A stretch of 64,000 nt of DNA, taken from the NCBI GenBank assembly GCA_037976565.1, contig CP137671.1:25124197-25188196 (forward strand), read 5' to 3'. Source of the DNA: Mesocentrotus franciscanus. Taxonomy: Eukaryota > Echinodermata > Echinoidea > Camarodonta > Strongylocentrotidae. The number at the start of each line of letters is the position of its first letter. The first letter of the stretch is position 1. The notes under the pieces are model-generated. The model made no database searches and was not told the DNA's origin. It was given only the letters and a program-made list of their open reading frames with translations. Shown here in pieces: positions 1 through 12,805 of this stretch. The position numbers and the translations under genes were made by a program.

Positions 1-1679
1 CTTAGGTAAGCCTACCTTTGCTGGTTTGGAGGGTTCTAGATCATAGGGGCCTATATAGGTAGGACTCCAAATGTTTCGTTAGATTGCTATTGGCGCCACT
101 AATAATTAAGCCCTGTAGGTTAATTAGCCTAATTAAGCCCTCCAGGATTAAGAACATCAATTATCCAACAAAAATGGAGTAAACCAATATATGAGTTTTT
201 TCATCATCTCTTTGAATATTACCAGAACCTGAATAAAAAATAAGGCCCCTAAAAATTGAGGTAAAAATTGCAATGTGTTCATCATATTATCGGAAAGATG
301 TTCTGCAAAAATTAGAAGATATGATTAAGTAGTTGATTAATAAAAAGCAATTTACCAAAAAAAGTTTGTGCTCAGATATGTGTCAAATGTCGAAAATCAC
401 TTTTTTTCCAATTTTCAACTTGTCGTATTTTTCTTAATAATTATGATTGGATCGGCGGACTGCCTTAATTGTCACATTTCATCCCATTCTAACATATTAC
501 AACTTTTTTTTTGCTTCTTTTTTCATTAAAAGTATGGAATAAGAGCAATGAAAATGACTCGTTTTTCGCTCCGATCGAGCTCTAACCCATAGGTTTGTAC
601 AGTATAACCCTAAAAAGTGGGTGTACGAAAATTTATCACAAAAAAACGTTGAATATCAACCATGAGCTATATGACCTCAATTCAATTGAAAATTAAAAGT
701 TCAACACCTTTCTGGCGTTGGTTTGATAAAAAAAGATGTATTTCTTTCTTAAAATGCGACCTAACAACTCCATTTTTCATCCGAAACTCAGCATTGCCAT
801 ATCTTGAACGTAGAGAGCGCTTCAAACAATACTGAAGATAGCCGACCGATAAAGGGACCTGCTTGCTATCCGCGCAATATCTCCTCTACCATCCATGCTG
901 ACATACAACTCTAGGGGCTTGCGCGATTTTTAGGTTGGATATTATGGTGAGATATCTCGTCGGCTACCTTCAGCTTTCTTTGATTTTTCAACAGTCGATT
1001 CATCCGCCCATATGTAATCCGGTTTTTCCCCCATAGTCCCCTTTAAAAATGTTAATCGAGAGCTGATTTGATGAGATAACCACCTGTCAGTGACCATACA
1101 GTGAGGTATAATCACTCCTGGCCAAACTAGTCCAGATTAACCTCTTTAACTAATCTTGTTTCCCTGATTATCAAAATTAACCATCTTTCAATCTAAATAC
1201 AACTTTTGATGGAAAATTCAAAGACATACCCATACTGCCCCCATAAGTTGCATAACACACATCCAACACATATTATCAGCACCCTCCCCTGGTGTTGCAT
1301 ATTGGAGGCCTTATCAAATATTGAAGGGGAAAGGGGGAAGGGAGAAAAGGAGAAAATTGAGGAGGATAAGAAGTGGACGAGAATGTAAAAAGATGATACG
1401 ACACCCTACGGCCCCTCAAACACCCTTCAACTCACTCCTACACCCTCACACTCGCTCTTGCTATGCTACATCACCTCATGCCATCATTACAACATACAGA
1501 TACACACATGCGAACCGAACACATCTAAACAAATAATAAAGCACATATAAAACAGACTTTTTTGGTATTCCACGATGTATACTTTGTATAATACCTCCTA
1601 CAAAATTGCTTCACAATAGTTCCCAACACCAACTGATTTCCTAACTTCATCCCACCTCCCTGCTTCAATCCTGGACCCA
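1..1679. other. AT-rich stretch, no gene seen
   Basis: I see no exon with convincing splice sites and no element with clear termini here. The short open frames near 1206-1536 are proline/threonine- and lysine-rich readings of biased sequence. Confidence 0.5.
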
Positions 1680-1815
1680 TACTATATCTAACCCTAAATC
1701 TAACTTGAATATAAATCTAACCTTAACCCTAACCCTACAATTTCCATTAAAAAAAGCCCGAAGCAATTATCACCAGAGCAAATGTTGAATCGCTGCAAAC
1801 CGACCATCATGTTCC
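1680..1815. repeat. Dispersed repeat with CCCTAA-like tract
   Basis: A degenerate run of CTAACCCTAA-type units is followed by a module reading AAGCCCGAAGCAATTATC and GAGCAAATGTTGAATCGC. The same order (CCTAAC-like units, then AAGCCCAGAGCAATTAACAG and GGAGCATGTG) recurs at about 54225-54370. The telomere-like tract is therefore part of a dispersed repeat rather than a chromosome end. Confidence 0.5.
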
Positions 1816-1869
1816 TGAAATCATTACACTATTTTATTTCACCATGACCTAAGTACAATAAGTTGGTCT

Positions 1870-2005
1870 GATTGTCAGGACGTAGCCAGAGTTTGATGTT
1901 TGGGGGGGCACATACATGTAATTGATCGTCGTCCTGGGGAGGGGTCTATGAGGAGGGGTGTATGATTTGAAATTTGGGGGCACGTGCCCCGGCTACGTGC
2001 CTGCT
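1870..2005. repeat. G-rich fold-back repeat, copy 1
   Basis: Starts near GTAGCCAGAGTTTGATG, continues through a G run, ACATGTAATTGATCG and GGGGAGGGGTCTATGAGG, and ends in GGGGGCACGTGCCCCGGC. The reverse complement of the same order of blocks is found at about 45728-45905, so this is an interspersed element present twice in opposite orientations. Confidence 0.6.
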
Positions 2006-2919
2006 GATTGTATACTTTGAATGGAATGTATTGCACTATTATCCCCACATGAAAATAGCAAATCTTATTGAAATAATGTATATGACAATATTTACACAGG
2101 TGATATATCAATAGCCTCATATAGAAGCTACACTGTATGCCGTAAACATGTTTACAACTTTACAATGCTTTCATTTATTACACATTTAATTTACAAAGAG
2201 CATAACTGCAGTCGGGTTCTACCCACAACTATGGATGGGCATCACCTGGAACATAGCACAAGATGTAATAAGGCCAATTGCATGTTATGGGAAAATACCT
2301 CTAAATCACTCTACATGTATATGGTTTAAAGACATTTCTGATGGAAGAAAAGAAATCTTAACTTGGTTATAGGGTATCAGATTACCCGGTAAGCGTGCTC
2401 ATGCATGCATATACTACCCTAAAAATACACATCTGTGAGGGCAGTGTTGAGTGCATGTGAGCCTGAGGTAATAACTCCAACTAGCAACTTTCATGGCCAA
2501 TTGCTCTTTTCAAGGGTGCATAGCTACATAGTTCTTTAACTCAAAAATCTGAATGTTATGCATCAATGCATACTCTATGTAGCACTGGCTTTCAGGAAAA
2601 TTAGTAGTTTTTCCACTTTTACACACTACATTATAGAATATGTTATTAATAAAACATTTCACTGTATTTTCATATAACATTAGAACAGGTACATAACTCC
2701 ACCAAGAGGAGAGTTTTGGCTTTGAGTAGCAGTTATAACAATTTCCCTTAAACTGTAGTAACAAATTAGAAGAAGGAAAGGTGCAATATTAGTTACGTCT
2801 GTTTATATAGCACAGCTACTAAACAAAATATTATCAATTGCACTTTACATAAAGTGCTAAATTATAACTATGGTACCGTTTTGGCAGAGCTACTGTGATA
2901 AGGTGCTCAATTAATTTCT

Positions 2920-3065
2920 TTAGGCACCTTCATCTGATGGGAGAGTGGCAAATGAAGATTAATGTCTAGTGAAAGGACATTATTGCCGAGTGGGACTTGA
3001 ATTTTGGGCCATGTGATCCTCACTCCAGTGATGTAACCACAAGACCATGTCACCTCTACATAATG
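2920..3065 (-). repeat. tRNA-derived SINE fragment
   Basis: Read on the minus strand, an A-box-like block (TGGTCTTGTGGTTACATCAC, 3047-3028) is followed at tRNA-like spacing by a B-box-like block (AATTCAAGTCC, 3003-2993). A GGGAGAGTGGCAAATGAAG block lies beyond it. The B box departs from GGTTCAANNCC and cloverleaf pairing is poor, so this is a decayed SINE head, not a functional tRNA gene. Confidence 0.5.
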
Positions 3066-3137
3066 ACTGCATATTAAATTATTTACAGCTATTACAATGC
3101 AATACAAAATTAATGATAATACAAATGAACTATTATA

Positions 3138-3270
3138 GAGATATCGACTGCTTTGAGAGGCTGTTTTATAGGCTCAAGTGGACATGCACATCCTGCCATG
3201 ACCCCGAGGCGCGCCGCCTGTTCTCGAGAGTCAACAGCCTGACCTCGAATATTAAAGCAGTCGATATGTC
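3138..3270. repeat. Short inverted-repeat element
   Basis: AGATATCGACTGCTTT near 3138 is mirrored by AAAGCAGTCGATAT near 3255. The inside is GC-richer (GAGGCGCGCCGCCTGTTCTCG) than the surroundings. This is a small hairpin-forming, MITE-like insert; no target duplication was recognised. Confidence 0.45.
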
Positions 3271-3499
3271 TTTATATGCCGAATTGAAATAAAAATCTAC
3301 CAAGAATTCTTGCCTTATCCTTTTATTGAGTAAAGATTGGTTAAAACATCACAGAAAATCTGAGATACTGTCTGCTAATCTTCGCTGGACAAATGACTGA
3401 AAGTTCCTATCATTTGGGAATCGCAGACAAAAGCACTGTATGGTGTCCGCGCCGCACAAAGACAATTTTAACACGTAAACCAATGGGGATCGCAGTATG

Positions 3500-3580
3500 A
3501 GGGCACTTTTCAAAAGACTAGTGGCTGGTAGGCGGGTATGAAGGCACTTTTAAAAGACTATTGACTGGTAGGCGGGCATG
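3500..3580 (+). repeat. Two-unit tandem duplication
   Basis: Two adjacent copies, about 40 bp each, of a unit reading GGCACTTTTMAAAGACTA then TGGTAGGCGGG. Confidence 0.6.
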
Positions 3581-5094
3581 GCTAAAATCATGACTCCAAT
3601 TTTCAACCACTCCGATAGCTTGATTTCTAAAGTGAGGTATATAATATTCTATACATGTAAGTACTATCAACCCCTTAATGTACTCTACAAACTTTCAAAC
3701 ATTTCAAAACATTTTGCATGGATTTATACCTTTCTCAGTGTCATTATACCCTTCCCTGTCACTCTCTATCCTATAACTATGTAGTTCTGGTAGGAAAGTA
3801 GAATATATGGTATAAACTGTATTTTTTTTGCAGGCGTTTTTGTAAATGGGTATCCCATATCCATTAAGATTTTCCAGGGCCATGCCTCCTTCATTTGTAT
3901 CTGAACGCTTTTTGTGCTCAATCTTATGTATGTAACAGAAAAGAAGGAATAAATGTGTTTTTTCATTGAAGTGAATTCAAACTTGATTAGAGTTAAGGAA
4001 ACCTCACTAAAACAAATAACTTTACTTATTCTGAGAAATATATTATATTCTTGCAAAAGGATCTACAAGAAATCCCCATTGTATGAGAGGCATAAAGCAA
4101 GAATAATGTACAGTTTCTCAGCACGACATGGGCATCGCTATTTTCTTGATGTGTGAAGTCGTTTTATATCAAGTAACCGTATTCAAATTTATAGATGCTT
4201 CCTTCCCAAGTGTGTGTGGTGATGAAGCATGTCATTCACCTGCTATTATCCTTTGTACGATTGCCAGAACGCAAATTGCATAAATGAGATGGTGCTCGTC
4301 TGGGGTGAAGGTTTCTCATAAATAAAATATATTTGTCAACTGCTACATTTTAGTATTAGTATTAGTTACAATCGTTCTCCTGTTATATATATGTTACACT
4401 AAATATAATTTCTATCTTCTCAGCTATGATTTTTTCATTGGAAGTAAAGGTTTTGTTATTGATTTTAAGCCTTTTCAACTAAAGCTTGGTGCATGATACA
4501 TGTACAACTTTGACTGGTACGTCACATTTTCAAGAAAATGGCTGTGCCCATGTCATGCTACATGTAAAATCACATCATGCCAAGAATATCTTCATTTATA
4601 TATCTCTTGTACAGAATTTTGTAAATCGCAGGCAGGAATACATCTCATTTTTTAGAATAATTACCTACACTTATTCTTTGGGGGAGGTCTCCTTTAACAA
4701 AATGGATGATCAACCTTTCACAAAAATGTTTAGTACAATGAAACAAATGGATATCCCACATTTATCAAACTACACACCCTATTTGTTTAACTGATACCTT
4801 CTTGAATTCTTTGCTCTAATTCAAATTCACTTTAAATGCCTTCAAAATACAGTGGTATAACGATATAACGTGTGAAATTTTACAGTCATAGGTTATGTAA
4901 CCTCTTTGTAAGAAATTAAAATATAGCACTGTTTTCATATTGCCACAGAAGGAGCTATTCTCAAATCAACAATGTACACATATTCTTTGAGTCTAGACAA
5001 TAAATATCTGGAATTAAACGTTCAAAAACTATTCATTGAAAGCCAGTTTCGATTTGTTTGTATTTGGTGGGAGGTTCTAATAAAAGACCTCTCC

Positions 5095-5628
5095 AATAGT
5101 GTACTTTCGCATCCAATTTTGACCCGTAACTCTGGCGTGGAGATACCCTACTAAAACATACCAAAAAATCTACTAAGTCTTCATCAATTGTTCAAATAAT
5201 GGTTATGATTTAAAATTCGTTATGTTTCTTACCTGTTTTGTGTCAATTTTCTTATCTGTTTTGGAGTATTTTTCCTAAAAACGAAGACATTATAAACCAG
5301 GTATACACTTTCTCACAGGTTTCACGGCAAACCGCTGCACAATTACAATAAAATTGCATACCGTACCAACGAAGGGGTGCAGACGGGCGGGCGTGAAGTT
5401 AGCGACCGTAACAATGATCACCATCGTCATAATGTGAATTACTTACATGAATTTAATGAGGATCTGAGATTACAGTCACTAACTTCATTTATTGTAATTG
5501 TGCAGCAGTTTGCTGTGAAACCCGTGAGAAAGTGTATATCATAATGTCTTGATTTTTGGTATGTTTTAGTAGGGTATCGCCACGCCGGAGATACAGGTCA
5601 AAAATGGATATGAAAGTACACTAGTGCC
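5095..5628. repeat. Fold-back element with long arms
   Basis: The left arm (about 5095-5345) starts TAGTGTACTTTCGCATCC and contains ACCCTACTAAAACATACC and TATACACTTTCTCACAGG. It is matched by the reverse complement of about 5485-5628, where the same blocks run backwards to GTACACTAG. The left arm is longer because it holds extra sequence between blocks. The TAGTG... ends resemble hAT termini, but flanking 8-mers do not match, so the class is uncertain. Confidence 0.65.
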
Positions 5629-6824
5629 CTTCAATACTGTATACCACTGGATTCATGGAACTCAAGATTTCTAAGTCTCCAAAAGGGACAAACCATCTTT
5701 AAGCTAAAGCTGCCAATATTGTAATGACAATGTGCAAGGTATCATTAGACTAGTAATACAACCAATAGAGTTTCAATACTTGCCACTGTGAAAATCAGAA
5801 CCTTGAGACACCACCTGACTATCAGAGAGGCGAGTACACAATCTCAATGTAATGTCTCTTTGACTTAACCTTAGCACAAGGATTCACATAAGTGCCGACA
5901 TGTTTCCTACTTTCCTTCTTTATAATTTTTACGATTAATTGTGTTGAACCCTGCAAAATAGAACACTGCAATTCACTTTTTGATTCTCCAATTTTACCAA
6001 CTTCAGTGAGAAGTGCAATGTTGCTCCACGAAACCTGTCATGTTTATTTTTATAATGCCAGCACAAGTCTGCTTTAATTTATAGTCTGGTAGGCCATAAG
6101 ATTTGACCACTATAACTTAATTAGACCATGTCATTAAAAAAGGTTTTCAGTCCGACCATACATGCAGCTGTCTGGTTTAGCCGAAATAGACTTTGATGTA
6201 ATGTGCTTCCTCACAAGGATAGTGTCTGTTCTGCTAGATACTCCATTGTTGGTCCGCTTCCCCTTGTAATTTTGACCTCCTCATTCTCATTTTTTATAGT
6301 CGTGATCATCTTTCCTTGACCCGTCCAGGTGTACTTGATCATCATCATTTCAGAGAAGAACATGAGAGTACTGTTTGAGTCAAACCAAGAGCCATGCCAT
6401 TAGCCTCTGCCAAGTCCCTCTCAATGCATGAGTGAAGCAGGATATGCCTAGTACTTGATGGGATCCCATGTGGAATCTGTTGGTTTGAGAAATAAAGAAC
6501 AGAGCTCCCAGTTAATGTTGGGTCTCAAGAACAGTGTGAACAGTGGTAATAATATTATATTTCTTAGGTAGGATTCATTAAACTGTCTACAAATTTCTTC
6601 TGAGTTACCTTTTTCCCTTTCTTACCATACCATCATACTGTATCATATATCATATCATATCACATAATATCATATAACAAGTCAACGCAAAGTGTAGCAT
6701 CCTCGCAGGGTACAAATGCCTATATATGTCAGAACAAGTTACCTCCATTAGACTATACTATTATATTACTACATGTAGGCAAGGAAGTTAACCACATTTT
6801 CACATATATAATTAGGTGATTTTG

Positions 6825-7200
6825 CATATTTAATGAGCTATGACCTTTCACCTTTGACCTACATACTCCAAAATTGATCTTAGGCTGTGTTTTCATACCA
6901 TGTACCTTCATATCAAATTCCATTAAAATCCGTCAAACATTATAAAAGTTATCGAACGGAAACCAGATTCGCATATTTAATAAGCTATAGCCTTTGACCT
7001 ACATACTCTGAAATCGAACTTAGGCTGTGTTTTGATACCATGTACCTTCATATCAAATTTCACTAAAATCCGTCAAACATTACTGTTATCGATCGGAAAC
7101 CAAATTTGTTACGGAAGGACGGAAGGACGGACGGAAGGACGGAAGGAAGGACGGACGGCAGCGTTTTACTATGAATCCTCCGACTTCGTCGGCGAGGATA
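6825..7200 (+). repeat. Tandem repeat with GGACGGAA tail
   Basis: Two units of about 140 bp each contain TTAGGCTGTGTTTTSATACC and AATCCGTCAAACATTA. They are followed by an array of GGAC/GGAAGG units (7109-7160) and a CTCCGACTTCGTCGGCGAG hairpin. The layout resembles the elements at 40811 and 51785. Confidence 0.6.
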
Positions 7201-8391
7201 AAAGATGGTCTAGCACATACATGTAGCTAGTAATCTGCAACATCAATCTAAATATTTTTGTAATCTTGTACACTGTATTGCCAATACTAAAAATGGGAAG
7301 ATTCACATTGTTTTTCCCCATAATTATCTATAACATAGCAATTTATAAATTGTATTATATGCAATGCCCTACAATTTCTATGTGGATAAGACACAGTACA
7401 GTACCGGTATTATATAAAATGAAATCACGTTTAGGAACAAAATGATAAAGGAGTTTGAGTTATTACCATAAGGCGAAAAAGAAAGATGTTGTATTGCCCT
7501 TTGCGACCGACCCCAAAATTGGAAATCTACGGTCGGCTCTTTAAAAGTTTTTTTATAATGTTTTTTTGAAGAAAAAACTGTTTAATGAATCAGAAAATAT
7601 AAATTTAAAGCATTCAAAACTGAGAAGAAAAAATTTAATGCTATCAAAACTGAGGAATATCAGCCTAAAGAGGGAGGGGAAAAAATAATAAAGATTTCTG
7701 ACCGACCGACCCATGTTTTGGCACCATACATTGGGGCCATACATCTTCTTTTAGGCCTAATTGCGATTAAATATTTTAAGTAAAGACAAATAAAATGAAG
7801 TTTTTGATTGGAATACCCGGTAGTTTATTTTCATACTGCAAAATATATTTCATGCATATATACGTCTTTGTTAACTGCCTCTTTATAATAAATCATTTCA
7901 TTCTCCTGTTATGACAAATTGTGTTTCAATAGTCAGAAATCTCAGAATACAAATTACACACATTACGTGTTGTTAATTTGAGCAGGCCGCAATGTTTACC
8001 CGATCTAGCAACAACCAATGCTGGTAATTTGCATTCTGACTACTGAGAAACAATAATACAAAACAGGCAAATGTAATAGCTCATTGCAAGGTAAACATGT
8101 ATAAATTTGAATACATTTTGAAAATGGTCTATTACATGGACATGAGCATACTAGTCAATTACATGTATGATCCAAAGGCATCAGTTTTTACATCCATTCA
8201 TTGAAGAGCTACATGTATGTAGCATGTACATATAATAGCCATCAATAAAAAATGGTGAAAAATGGGGCAGGAGTCTTACAATGTAAATACCCTGATCATG
8301 GAACAATCCAAAGTTTTTATTACAATCCATCTACATACATGTACATGTACCTCATAGATTTGCTGCTACTGTTACACTGGATCAACTTGAT
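7201..8391. other. AT-rich stretch 3' of the minus-strand gene
   Basis: No exon is supported. On the minus strand an AATAAA (plus-strand TTTATT, 8316-8321) lies about 70 bases past the stop codon at 8392 and could be that gene's polyadenylation signal. A pair of GACCGACC-containing blocks (about 7505 and 7700) in opposite orientation suggests a further decayed element. Confidence 0.35.
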
Positions 8392-8520
8392 CTACCACTT
8401 TCTCAAAGGATAATAAAAAGCCCGTTGTCCCAATCGGTGGAGTATGCATGCAGTTTCTTCTTCATCTTGACAGTCACCTTGTACCTTTGTGTTGATAGTC
8501 ATCAAGTGTCTACCTGCCCT
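8392..8520 (-). CDS. Terminal exon of unrecognised minus-strand gene
   Basis: The minus strand reads an acceptor (CATATCCATTTTCAG, AG at 8522-8521) and then 42 codons ending in TAG at 8394-8392. The other two frames hit stops within 18 bases, so phase 0 is forced. The peptide begins RAGRHLMTINTKVQ and ends FYYPLRKW; its middle is acidic (QDEEETA). I do not recognise the family. The preceding exon (15797-15713) ends in phase 0, as required. A possible polyadenylation signal lies 70 bases on. No transcript evidence is available and a chance frame of this length is possible, but acceptor quality and phase agreement favour a real exon. Confidence 0.5.
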   Translation of the reverse strand, partial: RAGRHLMTINTKVQGDCQDEEETACILHRLGQRAFYYPLRKW

Positions 8521-11500
8521 CTGAAAATGGATATGCATTTTAAGAATTATAAAAATATATCAAATATCTAACATATCATACAGAATACAGGATCAAAAGA
8601 AGTACATATTCTTATAATATTTCAGTACAGATGTGTAGTTTATAGATCAATATGTCTACATGCTACACCTATTATTGGAAATTTCTTTACTGTCTTATCT
8701 TTTGGGAGATATGATGATATACATGTATTGCCCTTACTGAAATCAGGAAGGGCAATATTTCCTTGTATCTCCCTCAAGGCCAGTAATATTATATAAATGA
8801 CAAACATGTCAAGCTCCAATGAATGATAATGATAGGTTATGCCAAACTATAGTGTATACCATTTCAAAACCCTTTATGTTATCTTTCCTATTAATGTTAC
8901 TCATTCAATCCTAAATCTTCTACATACATGTACAGGGTTGTAGGTGAATTTCACATATTTTAGGGGGTAAGAATATGATCCATAAGCTATTCATAACCTA
9001 TCATCATGATATTCGAACTATCACATCAGATGTAATACATATACCAACATATATTCGATTTAGAGAGGCTGCGTTGTTGTAAGGGAAAGTTTTTGCCCTG
9101 ACTTTTTTAATTTTAAGTTACATACATGTACCCGGTAAGGTTTTTTGTTGATATGCCTAAAGTGATCTTATATTTACATAAATAGAAAAAGAATCAATGT
9201 GACACCTGTATCAAGATTTGTTTCAAAACAATTGCAGCTACCATTTAAAGTTAGGATATTTGCATAGAGGTCGGGTCAGCAAGACAACCATTATTGGAAG
9301 ACATTGGACGATCACATTACCAAAACAAAGCCTTCAAAATTTTACAATTATTTGTAACATTTGAATTGAACCACATTGCTCACTGCATGCAACACTGTAC
9401 GGAAAGAGAGTGACTTGTCTGATTTGATTTACATTTCTTTAAACATAGCCCAAAAGAATACTGGTAGTCTGGTACTATTTACATTGAGAGGGAGAAAGGG
9501 ACTGGCCCATAAATTGTAACTGATGCCACGTATATCTATAATGTATCCTCACAGCTCACTGAACATTGTATACCGGTAATATTAAAGTTGAAACAGGATT
9601 TTTCAAAGATTAGAATTTTGTACCACTTGGAATAGTAGGCTTTGACCACTACTATTACATGTAGAGGTTTTAGTTTATCAATACTTCAGAGTTGAAGCTG
9701 CCAGGAGAGGAATTTAATCATTTGTTTATATTACCGGGTAGTAAGATGTTTAAATGTTATGATTATACTCAGATCAAAACCTGTTTTGCTTTAAAAGTGA
9801 TTTGAAAATGACACTACATTGTAGCAACAACTTCACAGAACTAGTAAATGGAGCTTCAAATGTAAATGTCACAGATATTAAATATTTGAACTTTGAAGAA
9901 GATGCATTTCTGAAGCAATCCACCCTGTTTAGAAAGTTGGTTTTCGTTAATATCACTTATTAGAATATATTACTTTCCTTTTTATTGTGTGATACCTGTA
10001 GACCTATTTCTCTATGCAATGATATGATACAGTACCCAATTTATTGTGGTGCCATTATTGAGAGTTATTATTTTGAGAGTTTCAACAGGTCTTTTGGATA
10101 ACATGATATCTGTTTGGGTGCAGAAATCTACAATTTCATTAAAATATGTATTTTAGAATCAACATTAAAAGTAAGAGTCACTACCGGTATTTTATTTTGC
10201 AACATTGTCACTTATCATGTTTCCCATTCAGCAGTACAGTATACTGCACATCTCAAAATTACAAAATCCATATAATTTAGGCACCAATGTAAAGGGAAAT
10301 TAATTGGTCAATGAAATGTTATAATGCAATGCTATGCAATTGATGAATTAACAAAGGACAAACTTCTAAAGGTAGTCATACAAATGATACAATCATGTTG
10401 ACAGAAAATTAAAATAGCATAATAGGTAAGGTCCTGAAGTTGGAAGTCTTTTGTTATTCCAGTTTATGAGTTTAAGAATGGTCCCCAATTAGTAAGGTTT
10501 TAATTACTGATATTTGCTGCAAGCCTGAAACTCCAAATTTGTCTACTTCAACTCCTTGAAAAAGGGTCTTGTCTGCTGAAAACAAAGCTACATGTACATG
10601 TATATATACATTCTGTTGTACAGCTTTTTGACAAGGCTCTCACAATAAGGATAACATCATTTCCTTCAGGATGACACAGTACACTGTAGAATTTTTGTTG
10701 CCGTGCATTAAAAATATCATGAGAATGCTAAACTGTATTATGTTTTGAACCTGAACACATATCACATAATGTCTGTTCTCTGATTCTTAAATGTTGGTAT
10801 TTGTATACACTCTACATGTAAAAAGTTACATGAGGGTATTCAACATGTTTTAATGGATGCTTTTACTTTGTTCGGTACAACATACCCTAGATATATACAG
10901 TAAATATACCTACAATGTAGGTTGAATTGAGAGAATATTTCTTTAATACAATATATCTCTAGAGTTGATAAATTATTACATCTCTATTTAACATCAACCA
11001 CGAAAAGAAAAAAATTGTTGGGTGAAATATTTGCTCATTGTGTTAAAGATTTCTCTACTAAAGTACTGAAAATGGTTCAGAAATTGAAGTTATGAAAATA
11101 ATAATCACTATTCATTCATTATTGTTTTTAACTAATCGACCTACATGTAGCCAATGACTTTGACTCACTCACTGATATTCAAGAACATTATTACAATTTG
11201 TAAATAGTGACTTTTGGTCATTGGATGATGAATGAAGGTTTTAATGATGAATTTCATGGCTATTTAATGTACACATCAGCAGCAAAATAGAGAGTTGCTA
11301 TATTCACAGTATACAACTAAATGCTTCTGCTGGTTCTGCACACACTATGCACAGTATCAATAACGTTGTTGGATCATATAATATACCATCCTATATTGCA
11401 AGTTGAATTGGTAAATAAAGAAAGATCAGAGAAAAAATTGGTGAGAGTTTGAGGGAAATGCTCAGAGAAAATAAAAAAGTTCAAAGTAATTGAAAAAAGA

Positions 11501-11645
11501 AAAAGAAAACTATTAGAAAGCTGTAATACAAAACCAGCATATCAGTCATTCTACTGTAATAAATTTGGGGCAACTCTCCATTCCTTTCACACTTTACAAC
11601 AAAATTTACAGTATTCCAGTCCCTTTTCTCTCAGAGCCATTCTGA
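8521..11645. other. Probable intron, no other feature
   Basis: AT-rich sequence between the second and third proposed exons of the minus-strand gene. No further exon or bounded mobile element was seen. Scattered TACATGTA palindromes occur. Confidence 0.4.
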
Positions 11646-12001
11646 GTGTTTCCACAGAAAAAGTGATACGGTATCATACCGTGTCATACCGCGTCAATTT
11701 CCTGTGGAAACACAAGCGTGTCGACCGAGATACGGTATTTCAGAACCACCTCTGGGAGGTGGATTTTGCCGTGTCGATCCGTGTCGATTTCCTGTGGAAA
11801 CACACAGCGACAAACCGTATCTGGCGGGAGGGAGAACAACGTGGAATCCTATGTAGATCTGGATCCATGCTGCGCGCTCTGTGGAAACAAATACCGTATC
11901 GCCGCGACACGGTATTTCTGTGGAAACAGATTGGTATCATACCGTGTCGCCGCGACACGGTATTTCAATTCGGATCGCTCCACTTTTTTCTGTGGAAACA
12001 C
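11646..12001. repeat. Modular fold-back of CTGTGGAAAC units
   Basis: Ends are inverted: GTGTTTCCACAGAAAAA at 11646 and its complement finishing CTGTGGAAACAC at 12001. CTGTGGAAAC recurs in direct orientation at 11702, 11792, 11879, 11919 and 11990. Between repeats lie palindromes of the form TACCGTGTCG..CGACACGGTA (11892-11914, 11940-11962) and related ACCGTGTC blocks. The element is GC-richer than its surroundings. The frames read across it on both strands are products of the repeats and are not coding. Confidence 0.75.
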
Positions 12002-12299
12002 GCTGATAGATATCTCAATACCGGTAGGTTCATGCCCAGTTGACCAAAGGCCCGCTAGACTGAAGGCCTCTGTTTGTATAATGCGCTATATATACATGAA
12101 CAAAAAAAAATCTAATTATCATTATTATTCATACATGTACATGTAGTAGGGGCAGCGGAACATTTTTCAGTGGGGGGTGAGCATTGACGTACATTTACAT
12201 GGAGGCATGCAGAGAAAGGAGACAAATCTGAAGGGGAAAAAAATCGGCTTTGCAGGCCTTCGGTCTCAGGGCCTTCGGTCAATCGGGCAGACCCTGCTT

Positions 12300-12345
12300 A
12301 ATACATACATTAGGTCCTCTAAAAATGAAGAGGTCCTATTATAGA
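12300..12345. repeat. Short hairpin TAGGTCCTCT/AGAGGTCCTA
   Basis: TAGGACCTC-type arms are separated by a few bases (TAGGTCCTCTAAAAATGAAG followed by AGGTCCTATTATAG). Small fold-back of unknown origin. Confidence 0.35.
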
Positions 12346-12463
12346 CGTTATAAGTGTTTAATGATATGAGAGAGTGGTCCAACATTACATCACAATGCCA
12401 AATCATCAATTTGAAAATTTGAATTTTATATATACTCTACTGACTACAAATTTCAAACATTAA

Positions 12464-12801
12464 AGGTATAGACCAGTTTTGGAAAGGCGTCCCTCTCAAA
12501 ATATGAAACGGAAGCTCTTATTACCAATCATGTGAAAGAATATGCTTTTACTCATACGTGATGACACATTTGGCCGAAACCGCCTATTACTTGATATAGG
12601 GTAGTCCCATATACATCTTTCTGTGTACAGTGCTTGTAACTTTACCAAGACTGGGCCAAATTTCTTATCATGTTGATGATTCCAGAACCTTGCAGTATAC
12701 ACCAATACTTACATGTATATGCTAGATGATCAACCTTTTCTGATCGATTCCACAACGTTTCTTTCATAATGCAATCGCATGACCAGAACTGGTCTATACC
12801 T
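12464..12801. mobile_element. piggyBac-like TTAA element (MITE), copy 1
   Basis: A 338-bp insert flanked by TTAA at 12460-12463 and 12802-12805. Termini are inverted: AGGTATAGACCAGTTTTGG on the left, CCAGAACTGGTCTATACCT on the right. It encodes nothing. A diverged reverse-complement relative is at 61623-62757. TTAA duplication and lack of coding fit a non-autonomous piggyBac-superfamily element; the superfamily is inferred from the target site only. Confidence 0.8.
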
Positions 12802-12805
12802 TTAA

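Noticed and set aside
1720..1740. Telomere (CCCTAA)n
   Set aside because: Only a few degenerate units inside a dispersed repeat that recurs at 54225.
11663..12146. Plus-strand frames of 126 and 142 codons and a minus-strand frame
   Set aside because: They lie in the CTGTGGAAAC fold-back and reflect its repeats.
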